Assembly: GCA_016802295.1 (NCBI GenBank)
Contig: JAESIW010000200.1
Location: forward strand, 2,497,542-2,561,541
Reading direction: 5' to 3'
Length of the DNA: 64,000 bases
Origin: Brachionus rotundiformis
Lineage: Eukaryota; Rotifera; Eurotatoria; Ploima; Brachionidae
Within the stretch, counting starts at the first letter, position 1, and every line of letters begins with the position of its first letter. Below are positions 11,979-25,541 of the stretch, in pieces. The notes under the pieces were generated by a model. It searched no databases and had not been told where the DNA came from. It saw only the letters and a list, made by a program, of their open reading frames with translations. A program made the translations under genes and the position numbers.

Positions 11979-14900
11979 TGTGGTAAATTAGATGGTACAT
12001 ACAATACAAATAAGAAAACACTAGTTTTGTTTTTACTGAAACATATGTTGATTATTTATTAGCTTTTTTATTAGTCTAAAATAAAGATTAAGAAAATTTA
12101 GTTTATCTTTTTTTTAATTAGGATTCTAAAATTAAAAAAATTTGCAATATAGACATAGAAATAAAAAAAAAATTAATTAGACCTAAAGCTAAATCTAGAC
12201 ACAGATAGATACATCTTTTTACACTTAAACCCCACGGGCCATGATAAAAATTGAATGTTGGATGGTCAGATTTGGCGAAATAAAACAGACTTGTCAAGAT
12301 AGAATCTATTCTAAGCACAAGCCTCAACCAGGATATCGATATTTAAATTTTATTTTATCTAAAATAAATAACATTTATATCTTTCAACTAAAGAATGGCG
12401 ATTGTTTATGTCTCGGACTGTTCTATCGATTTTTACTAGATCCAAAATTCAGCCATTCCTTCGAGTGATGATTAGATTAATTAGCTACTGAAACTGAGTC
12501 TTTGTTTTAGCAGGGCTCAGAAGCCTTACTTGATCGAACTCTTAGCAAAAAATACTCTAATTTTAATCAAAGAATTCGCTCTAAGTCAAATTGTCATCTC
12601 ATCGAAATATTTTAAATTCTTTAAATTTCTTATTCAAGATAATCTTTTAATAAAATATTTTACGCAATGCTAATCTCATTTTTGAAACAGTTTTATATAA
12701 TTGTAAACATTTGTCTTAGAATTTAACGCTTTGCTAATATGTTTGTATGACATGTGATTGAATTTATACTAAAACTGTAAATTAAAACACCTAGTAACTT
12801 GATCTATTTGGAAATCTTTTCACAATTAAACTACTTTAAGCATATTCGAATCAAAGATTCTGACACTTACAAATACCAAGTGTTAACAAAAGTTAATCTG
12901 ATCCGAATAAATCATTTAAGAGATTGTTATTTAAATTATTTTGATTCAAGCTGATGCTTTAAATCAATAAGTCACTTTAAACCGATGAGCTCTTTTCTCA
13001 TTTAATTTTGGTGACAAGAAATGTTTTAAGTTTTGAAAATTTTAGTTAGATAGATAAGATCTTTCTTTACTTAATTAATTTACAATTTTTCAATAATTCA
13101 ATTTGAAGAAACTTTTTAATATTATTAGTAATTATATTTAATTATTAAAATTATTAGATATTCTCAAAAAATAAGTTTTTTACTATTTTATTTTAGTAAC
13201 TAAGAAAATAATCAGAATTTTAAAAACGTTTAGCTAAGGAAAGACTAATTTCAGTTCCAACCTGTCTAAATATCTTTAAAACTATATTTTCAAGAATAAA
13301 AATAATAAAAATTTTAATTTGTAAAATCATTTTTTCTTTTTTTTTTAATTTAAATTTTTTTTTCTCATTGTCATTATCACCTTGCCAATTAATTAATCAA
13401 AGACTAAATCATGCTGCTGAAAGAAAGAATTAAAAATCCATTCTAACCGATCAAGGCTCTACCTAAATTTTATCTTCCTATTTTGTCAAAAAGACTAATT
13501 TAAAAATATTATTACTAGTACTTTATATATTATTTATTCGGAATCCAGCTACCATTTTTTTTTATTTTAAGCGAATTAAATTTAAATGATTTTTATAAAA
13601 ATGAATCAACTATCAGATTAATTGTATTTATAAATCTTAAATTTTAAATCATTTATCTTCATCTAAAATAAACAATTTTTTTAATTTTTAACCCATTTAA
13701 AAAAATATATTTTTTATGAAAAAGGGCTAAACTCAATGGCATACAAACTTTTTTAAATAATAAATTTATCTTTAACATATTAATAAATAAAAAAGTTTTA
13801 AACTAAACTGTGAATAAAGATATTGGAATGTTTCTAAATTTAACTTGGATTTTACTTTTTTAAATTTCCTATCTAGTTTTGTTTTGTATCGACTATGATT
13901 GTTTATAGCGAAATATATACAAATTGATTATCTTTTTTTTTTCTAAAAAACAACTGATTACTCAATTAAGAATAAAATATCGAAATTAGCCTATCTTACG
14001 TCTAAAAGTTTGTTTATAGCTCTGAGAGGCGCTCTATTTACAAAAAATATACACAAAATACCATTGAGAATTTTAAAAAATTTTATCTAATTTTATTTGC
14101 TAATCAATTCGTATAAAGTATTTATCTATGTAAGAATAATTTAAGTAATTGATTGAAATTTTGTATAAACTTAACACCAGTCTGGTCTTTGTTCACTGCC
14201 TTGGGAATAAATTTGTATATCATAGCATCCGAGCAAGTCGGCATCTGCATAAAACTTAATATTAACTCTCAGAAAAATGGTGTTCAAATCATTTGGTTCA
14301 AAAAGATCCGACTTGGTCAAAGAAAAAAATTAAGAGATTTACATTTTAAACAAAAAAATGAATTGTAATCAAACAATATGATAAATAAAAATGGACTCAA
14401 TATATGTTTATATTATTTGTTAAGCGTGAACGTTCAAAACAGTTTTACAAATTTAGATAAATAAAAAACAAAAGCTTACAAATAGAAAACTTTTTTTAAT
14501 TATCATTATTGAATTATTTTAAATCTAGTGTATTAAAACAAATCGAAAGTTGCCATTAAATTAAGAGAGATAAATAAGAAACCAAAATAGCCCTAATATC
14601 TTGATAGTCCGCTTTGGACTTGTGTCAAAAGTGTTATTCTTTTCAGCGAGGATTTTGTCCTCTCGTCTTCTAAGTCTTAGTTAATCTAGTCTACTTAAGT
14701 TCGAGTGCATAAACGGTTTTAAAATTTTATTTAATTATACTTTTTTTATAAAAATATAAAATAAAAATTCAACACAAAAGATAAGCTACTTAGGGCTATG
14801 AAAAATTGTTGCCTCAACTTAAAACTATAACAGCTCTAAATCATTTCAAATAGACTTTTAATTGAATGCTCTACTAAGAAAATATTGTATTGTTTTCACC

Positions 14901-17900
14901 TATTTAGCCAAAGGATTTGAAAACTTAAAATTAAATTTCAACAAAATATTTATTTTATTTTAATTTTTTTCAAAATTTAATATCGGTAAAGTACTCTTCT
15001 TATCTTTGGTTTAAAAATTGTGATTTCTTTTTTGTCAGCTTCTTAATTTTTCGTAGAAATAAAAACAATTTTTAAATTATACTTCGACCTGGCTTCACCT
15101 AATTTATGGCTTTTATAAACAATGAAAGCTAAATATCGGGTAAATAAGCCGTCAATTTTGGAAAAAATTATCTATATGTACTATCATTAGAAAGAAAAAT
15201 TTTTAAATAAACAAATAAAAGTAATAAGTTGACTTATAATTGTTGCTTTTCAACTCCACTATCATTAAAGATATTTGGAGGCTAATTACTTTGTTCAACT
15301 TGTTCAAAGCCAATTAAAAACATAAAATTATAAATACTAGTTTGTTTGTAATTTAGAGATTAGTTGTTATAAATATTGATGATGATAACAATAAATTATT
15401 TAATACCACCATGTGAAGTTTGAAAACACTATTCTTTTAAGAGACTATTAGAATTTTTACTTTCTCCTAAAACAATAACTAATAATAAAAATATATGAAA
15501 AACAATTTTCCTAATCAAAAAATTTTTTATATCATTTCTCAAAAGTTATTTCAAATGGAAATAATTTTAAATTATCTGTGAAATGGATGCAGTTAGTCCA
15601 GTCCATATACGAAAAAAAAATAATTGATAGAAACTAATTTTCTACTAGAGTAAAATAATTGATTTGGTCACTGCTAACCATTATTTTGTAAAGCTTCTTT
15701 TTTTAAACATAAAAATATTACCAACCTAATTTGAAAATATTGCTAGCCTTAATTAATTTTATTTGTGTTGAACTAAAATTTAATTGATAGACTCTGTGAT
15801 AAAAAGCAATTACTTAAAATTCTCAAAAGAAATTCAAATTTAAAAGTCTTTTCTTACTAAAACATATGTTGTCCTCGTTGCGACATAATACGATATTAAA
15901 TATAGAAGAAAATTCCATCTGACTTAGCTTTTATTTTTAATAAAAGATGCTTTTTTTCTAATTATAAATCAATTAATTTTAGTCCTTGTAAAAATGTCAT
16001 TTTAATAAAATTGTCGGCCAGTAACCTCTTAATTTTAATTAAATTCAAAAATAAACTTTTGTGCTAGCACTTAGATCAAATAAGCTTCGCTTAAAAATAA
16101 ATAAAATAAATTTCTAATTTAAAAGTTTTTAAAGATTAAAATAAAGAATTACGTGATCTTAATTTATTTTTAATTAAAAGATTAAGTCCCTAGGGGCATC
16201 ATTTTGTTCTATATGGCGAGACTAAGATCCCCTTTTATGGTTTTAAAATACCTCACATTGCCAAATCCTACTCACTTTTACGAAACCTAATTGTTAGACA
16301 GTGATTGCTATTAGAGGAAATTTTTGCTAATTCTATAAACAAAAAAACGTAGCCATTTGATACAATTAAATTCGATCTAGTTTAAACTCCAGTTGTTCAC
16401 AGTATGTATCGGCTTTCGATTAATTAAGCTAGACGGATAAGCAGTAACCAAGCATAAGCGGAATATGCCGGAATTTGAGCACACTTTAATCTATCAAATG
16501 ACTAATTCAATTTTTTCTAATTGAAAAAAAATGTGAAAATTGATATGGCAAATATTTGGGAAAAAAATTACCACAAATTTACCATTTTTTTAATGTTAAA
16601 ATATGTTATATCATAGTGTTTATATGCGAAATTTTAAAGTAATATGTATAAAGTAATATATTTTTTTAACTCAGCTAAAAATAAATCTAATAAAGTTCAA
16701 GAAATTTAGAATATAATAAAAATGGTAACCAGATTTAGCTAGTTGTTTTCACCGCTTGTAAAAACTGTAAAAGATATACTCGAAAATTTAAGAGCCTTTT
16801 GTTGATTAATACTTTTAATATATAGCCAGATTTTAATAAATATTTTATTGATTCTTTGATGAAATCTAATACACTTAATAAACTTCTATTTTATTCAAAA
16901 AATATGGTCTAATGACAAGTTAGTCAACACATTAGTATTTTTAATTATTATTTTTTAATATTTTTCATAGATTGTTTCCAAAATAATTAATTAATAAATT
17001 TTTTAACTCTGAAAATAATTTTTCCACAACTTGTCGAAAAATTATTTCCTTTGATCTACCAATATTAAATCTTTATTCTTAATTTTTTACTAGATAAACC
17101 TCATATAATAATTCGATTTAAGCGAAAGTTTTTCTAAAACTTATTTTTAATAATAATTAAGTCCTAACTAAAATAAAAAATAATTAAAAGAAAAAAGCAT
17201 CTAGTTAAATCGAATGTTCATTTAAAAGTTATATCTTCACTGTTAAAAAAATAAAAATGGGAAAATTAAACATTGGTTTGCTTCAAGGCAAAATGAATGA
17301 CATGGTGTTTATTTAAAAAAAAAATCAAAGCCTTTTTAATGCACGTGTGGTTTACATTCAAAGCTCAATTATCGATTTGTCTCTTGCTGGTTGCCACTTA
17401 AAACAAAAAGCCCTCGAGATGTACTCTTTTGATCGATAAATTCTTTCGATTTTAATCAATAATCGTAAGCGGAAACCAAAACGAGGCAAATCTAATCAAT
17501 CAAAATTTCTCTCACTAATTACGCTCATGGTCAAAACTAGCATAGTCCATGTATGCACAGCCAACATGGTATTTTTGAACTATATCTAATCTGATTAAGT
17601 AGCTTAAAAGATTTCGTGTCACGTACAAGGAAATAATCAATAATGTATTGGTTCATTAAGGCCTTATCTGATATATTTCAAGGATTAATTGACAAATAAA
17701 CATAATCTTAAAACAAATTGAAATAATAAATTCAAATGCAAAAAAGTATAATTATCGGCTTAATTTGCCCCGAATATCTGGGTCCGAAAGCAAGCACACA
17801 AAAACACACACACATAAGGCTGGTAAAATATTTGCTTAGTTTGACCAAGCCTTTGATTATTATTAGATTCAAATACAATTTGCCTTGTAAATTTAAAAAA

Positions 17901-18920
17901 TTATTTTTAGCTTTGTTGTCACGTTCAAATTCATGGGCTTTTATTTGAGATTTATGAGACGTGATAGTTGAAAGATCTAAGGAAGAAAAAAAGCTTAGAT
18001 TCGGTATTCTTTGTGAATTGCTTTAGTTCATTAGAGACAAACTAATGACTTGGCCATCCATGTGGAAAAAACAACTTAAATAATGAAAAAAGAGCCATGA
18101 TATCACATAAAAAATACTGATTTATTGATAGTGAGGCACCCGTTGGGATTTTTTAAAACTTATTAAATATCAAAAATGTTTTAATGGACAATTGATACTA
18201 ATCTATTAACAATATGCTGCCACTGAATGCCGGAAATTTTCTAATTAATAAATTTTTTTAATACAAACATATCTTAATATTTGAATTTACTTTTTCTATA
18301 AGTGTCATTTTAGCCCTTCGAATGAAGTCAAAAGAATATTTAAATTTTTTTAATATAACTATAAACAATAAGCTGTTAATTATTTTTGCGAATTTAAATT
18401 AAAATAGAAATTAATTAAGTCTCAAAAAATGAAGTTCTTAAGAAAAAATTTACCGACTCCCGAGAGAGTCGATCATTGTGTGATAAGGTCCGAATTCTTT
18501 AAATTTTATGATTATTGTTAAGAATCGTTCATTTGACTAAAAAAAAAATTTATAATTCTCTATTGTAAACATTTTAATTTATTTATCTCATTAATAGATT
18601 ATTCAAGCAAATACTGACAAATTACAAAGCATTATTTTTCCAATTCCAATAAGAAGCCGACGGCAATCCGAAATTACGTAACAATAGACACATAATATTT
18701 TGAGCATTTGAGCTTTTGTTAATTTACTCAATTTAATATTTATTTAAATAAATATTATTAAAAAATTTTTATTTATAATCTAATATTTAATCTTATTTAT
18801 ATCAAATAGTAAAATTAAATAAGTCTTAGGAGCTTTGCAATTTTGACATACCCGACCCGATTTTTATTAAAACAAAACAGAGGATTTTTAATATGATGAA
18901 TTCAACGTATATAATCTTAA
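11979..18920. other. Long region without a supported gene
   Basis: Nearly 7 kb, very AT-rich. Short open frames occur (for example 12241-12468 and 14153-14368) but none has recognisable protein sequence or splice context. Base composition is noticeably less AT-rich at about 16190-16490 and 17330-17600; the latter has an E-box-like CACGTG (17342-17347) and several ATCGAT/TAATC-type words, so it could be regulatory sequence. Near 14605-14680 two small hairpins occur. No tRNA or rRNA was found. Confidence 0.4.
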
Positions 18921-19797
18921 NNNNNNNNNNNNNNNNNNNNNNNNNNNNNNNNNNNNNNNNNNNNNNNNNNNNNNNNNNNNNNNNNNNNNNNNNNNNNNNN
19001 NNNNNNNNNNNNNNNNNNNNNNNNNNNNNNNNNNNNNNNNNNNNNNNNNNNNNNNNNNNNNNNNNNNNNNNNNNNNNNNNNNNNNNNNNNNNNNNNNNNN
19101 NNNNNNNNNNNNNNNNNNNNNNNNNNNNNNNNNNNNNNNNNNNNNNNNNNNNNNNNNNNNNNNNNNNNNNNNNNNNNNNNNNNNNNNNNNNNNNNNNNNN
19201 NNNNNNNNNNNNNNNNNNNNNNNNNNNNNNNNNNNNNNNNNNNNNNNNNNNNNNNNNNNNNNNNNNNNNNNNNNNNNNNNNNNNNNNNNNNNNNNNNNNN
19301 NNNNNNNNNNNNNNNNNNNNNNNNNNNNNNNNNNNNNNNNNNNNNNNNNNNNNNNNNNNNNNNNNNNNNNNNNNNNNNNNNNNNNNNNNNNNNNNNNNNN
19401 NNNNNNNNNNNNNNNNNNNNNNNNNNNNNNNNNNNNNNNNNNNNNNNNNNNNNNNNNNNNNNNNNNNNNNNNNNNNNNNNNNNNNNNNNNNNNNNNNNNN
19501 NNNNNNNNNNNNNNNNNNNNNNNNNNNNNNNNNNNNNNNNNNNNNNNNNNNNNNNNNNNNNNNNNNNNNNNNNNNNNNNNNNNNNNNNNNNNNNNNNNNN
19601 NNNNNNNNNNNNNNNNNNNNNNNNNNNNNNNNNNNNNNNNNNNNNNNNNNNNNNNNNNNNNNNNNNNNNNNNNNNNNNNNNNNNNNNNNNNNNNNNNNNN
19701 NNNNNNNNNNNNNNNNNNNNNNNNNNNNNNNNNNNNNNNNNNNNNNNNNNNNNNNNNNNNNNNNNNNNNNNNNNNNNNNNNNNNNNNNNNNNNNNNN
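18921..19797. other. Assembly gap
   Basis: A run of 877 N bases. Open frames spanning it are artefacts of unknown sequence. Confidence 0.99.
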
Positions 19798-22700
19798 ACT
19801 TATAACAATATCACAATTAATTACAATTTTTGAAAGCAATGGATTTGTATAAATAGGCGACTGACAGTACTCAGTCAGATGGATAAAACAGTATTTAACA
19901 ATAAAAATATGTCATCTAATTATTATTATTTAAGTTAATTTGGATTAGTAAGTCTGAAATATATTTCTATTGTTTTTACTTTTTAGTTAAAAAAAAAATC
20001 CAGTTTTTCAAATGATTTTTGTTTATAACACATTTTACAAAGGCTTATAGCAATTTATTCATTTAACTTAAACTATCATATTAACTAAAAAGATACTTAA
20101 CAATTTATGAGACTGAAACTTGTCCATTAAATAATATTTTGATTAACTAGGCTGTAAAGCTTGTAAAATTTTAAACAAAATTAATTAATAAACTTAGATG
20201 ATTTAATTAGATGATTTTTTCTCTCATGTATTTATTTTTAAAAATGAAATTTTTGTGAAAAAGAATATATGAATACTTATCTTTCCAGATTTTTTATCAT
20301 GATTAAAAAAACTTAAAAACTAACAAAATAAAAAAGTATGCATTGTAAACTATAAAAAAATATATTATTTAAGATAGCTAGAATAACAATAAGAAATTTA
20401 ATATAATTTTATCTTAATTGAAGGCCCCAAAAGCATTTTAAAATTTTTAATTAAAAAAAAACCAACAAAATTCTATTTTATTTAAAATTTACAAATAAAT
20501 AATTAACATAAGGAAGATCTTGATAACTTTTTTACAATGAAAGCAAAGGTAATGATGGCTTTGGTTTTTATGAGGCTTAATTGTCTATTTACCAAAAAGT
20601 AAATAGATCCAATTTTTTGTATATTAAATTTAAAACGAAATAAAAAATTTTCTCACCTAAGCAAACTTTTATATAGGGTTCAAAAGAAGAAGAAAATATA
20701 AAGATTTTGTGATTTGAGAGCAAATTAATTTTTGATTAAAAAATAATTATTTAAAATTGGTAAGAAGAGATGTTACGAAAAGATCTTGAAGAAAAATATT
20801 TTTCTAAAATAAATTAAAAATGTCGCTTAATTTTCTATTTAGGAAAATATATTTTGTCCTATTAATTATCGTTTACTTTTTCATTTTTTGACAAAATCAC
20901 TCCAATATTTAACACAAAATTTTAAGTTTAGAAAATTGTATTAATAATTTTAACAAAACTTTTGTAAAAATATTGCCATCATTTTAATAAAATCAATGAT
21001 GTAAAATAAATGAATTCTTAAATTTATGAACATATAATTTTACCTTAGTTATTTTTTAAAAAACAAATTAAGAAAACCCTTATTTCAAAATTGTATTTAT
21101 TTTTGCTCGACCATTGAATAGTTAAAACAATTTATAGAAGCTATATTTAAAGCCATATAAGAAGTATTTAAATTGGGACTAGAAAAACAAACCTAAGGAA
21201 ATGACATTGAAAACTTAAAATGTTAAGGAAATTGATACAAAAAATACCGATCTTCATTAATTTTACATGCTGTTAAAATTGATATTTGATTAAGTCGGAA
21301 TCCAGCCTACTTAAAAAATTTCAAAACATAACTCTACTACCCACACTGAGATCATTAAAATTTAACCATGATATCAATAATTTTTGACATGAGAATGTTG
21401 TAAATCTCTTCTAACAAACGGTCAAAAATCGATTCTTTAATTAAAAATCTTAATATAAATCATTTTAAAAATGTCTGAAGATCTAAACTTTGAACATTGA
21501 CATGCAACATATATTTTTTATAAATATAAATATAAATTTTTTTTAATTATTGACTTAATATGAAAAAAAGTTGATTTTCTTAGTTTAAATTCATCGAAGC
21601 ATGAACTTAGAATAAAAATAAATAAAAATAATATTTTTTGTTATGTTGAAAAACCAATTTATTGAATTGGAAAAAATAACAAAAACACCGAATTCGGGCA
21701 CAAGATCTAAAAGAACACGGTTTGTCAACTAAGCTGACAAATTTAAAAATAAAACTCATTTTTACACTTCATAAAATTTTAAGTATTAAACTAGGTAGAC
21801 TTAATTACAGCTCTCGACCAATTGCATAGTTCAAGTCTCCTAAGTAATTTAGCTAATTGAATATTTGATAAAATAGACCAGGGTTATCGATATTCTATCG
21901 ATTTTTAGAGCCAAAATGGATTCAAATTAGAGCACTTGAAGGATTAGACCTCCTTCCAAGCAATCCATTTGAGAGTATTAAATGCCAAATCGGATTTACC
22001 GATAATGTATTACTGTTCAGCGTTTTAAATTCTTTCCATTTTCCTTATCAGGAAGTATTCCAATTATCAAGAATCTTAATCTTTTATTTAGACTCAAAAG
22101 CAAATGTTGCTTTGCAGAAACTAATTGCTCTTGTTATCAGTTTACTTATTAATTAAAAACGTGATTTCATTAAGATTGCTTCTCAAAAATGTCCAAAAAC
22201 GGAAATTAATTCTCATATTTATACATATGGCTTTAAATCCAATTAAACTAAACAAATCAAATAAAAAATTTAGTCAATAAACTTTTATGTAATCATCAAT
22301 TTTGGTTAAGTGAATTTATTTGTTTCCAGATATATAAATATATTTTTCATTTAACAAAAATTGAATAGAAAATAAAATATCTAGATGGAAGTAGCTAATA
22401 AAAATAAAAAAAAACTTTTTTTATCTTAATCGAAAAATATTTAATGTAAAAGAAATACAAATTTATCAAAACTAGTTAGGATTTGTTAAAAAAGAAGATC
22501 CATCAATTTTATAAAAAAAAATGTCTAATTGATGCTGATATAACTAAAATCAAATAATTTTAAATAAAAGTACTTAAAAATTATTGTATGATGGAAAATT
22601 ATGCTCAATATCAATTAAAACTACAAATTTGATGGATTTTTTGACAATATGACTATTAAGGAAAAACTCTTAAATTCGTAATTGCCCACGAAATATTGCG

Positions 22701-25541
22701 TGTTAAATAAGCAAATATTAAATATAATAATAAAATTTAACAAAAAAAATTATTAGCTTAGGAAGTGAAATCTATTTAGTATTATAAGATTAACACCGGA
22801 AAATAAAAAAATTTTTCTTCTATAATAATTTTAAATTATATTTGATAAATACATATAGATTAGAATTTCTATCAAATTCTAATCTATATTTCTATCAAAT
22901 ATGTTTTGAAAATAAAAGAAAAAAATTGGTAAAAAAATCAATGACTATGCCCGTAATAAAAATCAAAATTTATTCGCCCTTAAAGAATTTTATTTAATTA
23001 AGTTAACCGTAGCATAAAATTTAAAATAAGTGTGTAGATTTCCTGCGGCCGGCCTTTTGCATTACACTACAATTGGAACTCTCTGTGGTTCTTGTTTTCT
23101 AAGATTCTAAATTAAAAAAGGTAAAATTCAGCTTGAATTAAATTTAACTTTTATTCTTAAATATATAAAAATCTAAATGATACAATTACTATTAATTCTT
23201 ACTTTGATGGAATACACAATTCCTTTATTTTAAGTCCTGAAGTATTAATTTAATTTTTTTTCAATTGTAAGAAAATTACGTAATCGGCAATAAATTAGAA
23301 TTAAATTCAAAACATATAAAAAATTTAAATTATTATTTTGTTTTAAATCTTGTGATTTCGATTTTAAAAGAAGTATTCAATTAGCAAATGATTAATAAAT
23401 GGCTACTCAAAAATACAATCCTTTGAGCGTTTTATCTCGAACAAAAATTACCTAATAACACAATTTTTGATTAAATATTATGTTTTTGATTTGGAGCTAA
23501 ATCTAAAGCATTAAATGCATGATAATATTCTGAAATACAATGCAATTAGACCTTATAGATAAAAAAATAATAAGTGAATATTCATATAGATCCATATCAA
23601 TACTTTGATGCTATTCACCAGGATCAAAATACTAAATTAAACTAGAAAATGATATTTGATAAAAAAATTAAAGGTTTAACTCTTCAATCAGTAGTCATTT
23701 AAGCCCTGATAGTGCAACATAGATTTTTTTATCATATTGTAATTTTACAACAACTGATTAAAAACTTAAATTAAGTTTGAGCTTTTCTGAGTAAAATCTT
23801 TCCCTTGAATTATATCAAAATTTTTTCAATGATTTATTTGCCAAATAATTTAATTTAGGTAAATTAGGGTAAACTAAAAATTAAGTATCACACGATTTTT
23901 TTTCGAATAAATTCTGAAACTAAATAAATACTTAATGTTATTCAAAATTTTCTTTATAATTTTGGAATATAATTTAAAAAAATCATCTTATCTCTTTTAT
24001 TGTTTCTGTATCTGATAAAGATATCTTATAAATTGATTCAAATTTAGATACTCTTTTAACTAGAATGGTTATAATATCACTGATCACAAAATTTAGATAG
24101 TTGAATTCAAACATCTTTAATTTTTAATTAATCAATTAATTTATAAATTATTTATATAATCAAATATTTGAATAGAAATGTAACTCTTAAAATATCTAAA
24201 AAATGGATAAAAAATTTGGAATTTTAAAGCTTAGATCAATCATATATAACTCCAAAGCACAATCTTTATATAAATTCATGTTGACAAAAATATTTATATA
24301 CAAGCTTTTATTCAAAATAATAAATAATAAACAATATAAACTCTCGAAATAATAGTGTCTAGTATTAGATTTAAAAAGTAAGAGTAATTTTTCAGAACTT
24401 AATTCTTTACATTTCTCAATTTTCAATCCTTTACAATCCTTGAGCCTTTTATGGTCATTTATTCAGTTCTAGAGTGCTAATACATTTTATAAATGTGAAA
24501 TTAAAAACTTTGAAAATTCTAATTAGTTAAATACTTAAAAAGTAGATCATAGATTTTTGATTTTAACTGTTTTAAAAACAATTTTAGATACATTCTCCAC
24601 CGCATAGTTCTTTAATTATTTAAAGTCTTTAAAAAGACTACTGTCATAATTGGAAATTCAAAAGTATCTTTTTAACCATTTTTTAGCAATCAAATACCGT
24701 TTAACTCTAACATAAAAATTTTCTGACCATCAGTAAATAAGATTATTGAATGCAAAAATAAATGCTCCATAACAAAAGTTTAAATTTTTGTTTATTATTT
24801 TTTCACATTCTAAAAATATAATTAATAGCCTAGCTTAGCAATAGCATATAGACTGATTCAAAAAACTTAGATTCCGGTCTGAGTGGACTCGACTTCTGCT
24901 TAAGCCTCATAAAAAAAAATAAATAAATCAAAAGAAATAAATAACATTAAGTTTTATTTTAAAATTAATGAATGCATCAAAATATAAAATTTATTGTAAG
25001 CGAAAATTTAATCGATTGGATTGAAACATTGGTCATTTACATTTTTTATAGCTATTCTGTAATTAAATTTTTATAATTACTTATATAAACATGATTTTAT
25101 CTTTTACATAATTAAATCCGCTATTTATGAATTTTTTTTCAATAATTCTGATCAAAAAAAACTTTCATTGAAACATTTTAACTTTAATTTAAATTGATTG
25201 ATTTGAGATTTTGTGAAAAAATTTATTTTACTTTTTGATTATTTATTAATAAGAAAAAAAAATTATCAATGCTAAAAAATAATTTAGTCATTTAAGAAAA
25301 AGCTTTATTGCAAGTTTAAATTTGCATTTTTTTAATTTAAGAACTATTTTTAAAAAAAAATTCAAATATATGCAAAAAATTAAATAAAATTTTGCATGCC
25401 ATAAATTTCTTACTGCAGACCTAGCTAAATTATACCAAGTTCAAGTAGAAATATTGAATCAAAATCACATTGCTATAATATACGATTTAGAGAGAGTGTA
25501 TACTGTAAGTTAGAAATAAAAATAAATTATATCTGCTAAAA
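19798..25541. other. Long region without a supported gene
   Basis: About 5.7 kb of AT-rich sequence between the gap and RpS3A. No convincing coding exon was seen apart from an isolated exon-like stretch at 25419-25504 that is reported under findings. A strong inverted repeat lies at 22838-22902. A single GC-rich word (GCGGCCGGCC at about 23045) stands out from the background. Confidence 0.4.
22838..22902. repeat. Strong imperfect hairpin (inverted repeat), miRNA-precursor-like size
   Basis: The inner arms 22853-22868 and 22874-22889 are perfect 16-bp inverted copies around a 5-base loop. Outer arms 22838-22847 and 22893-22902 add a further perfect 10-bp match, separated by a small asymmetric internal loop (5 against 3 bases). 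The sequence is AT-rich, so a chance or transposon origin cannot be excluded. Confidence 0.6.

Noticed and set aside
12241..12468. 75-codon plus-strand frame starting in a slightly GC-richer spot
   Set aside because: No recognisable motif, no splice context and no neighbour to join; length is not unusual by chance over 13 kb.
18826..19852. Open frames of over 300 codons on both strands
   Set aside because: They consist almost entirely of N bases; the real sequence at each end is only a few dozen codons with no recognisable protein.
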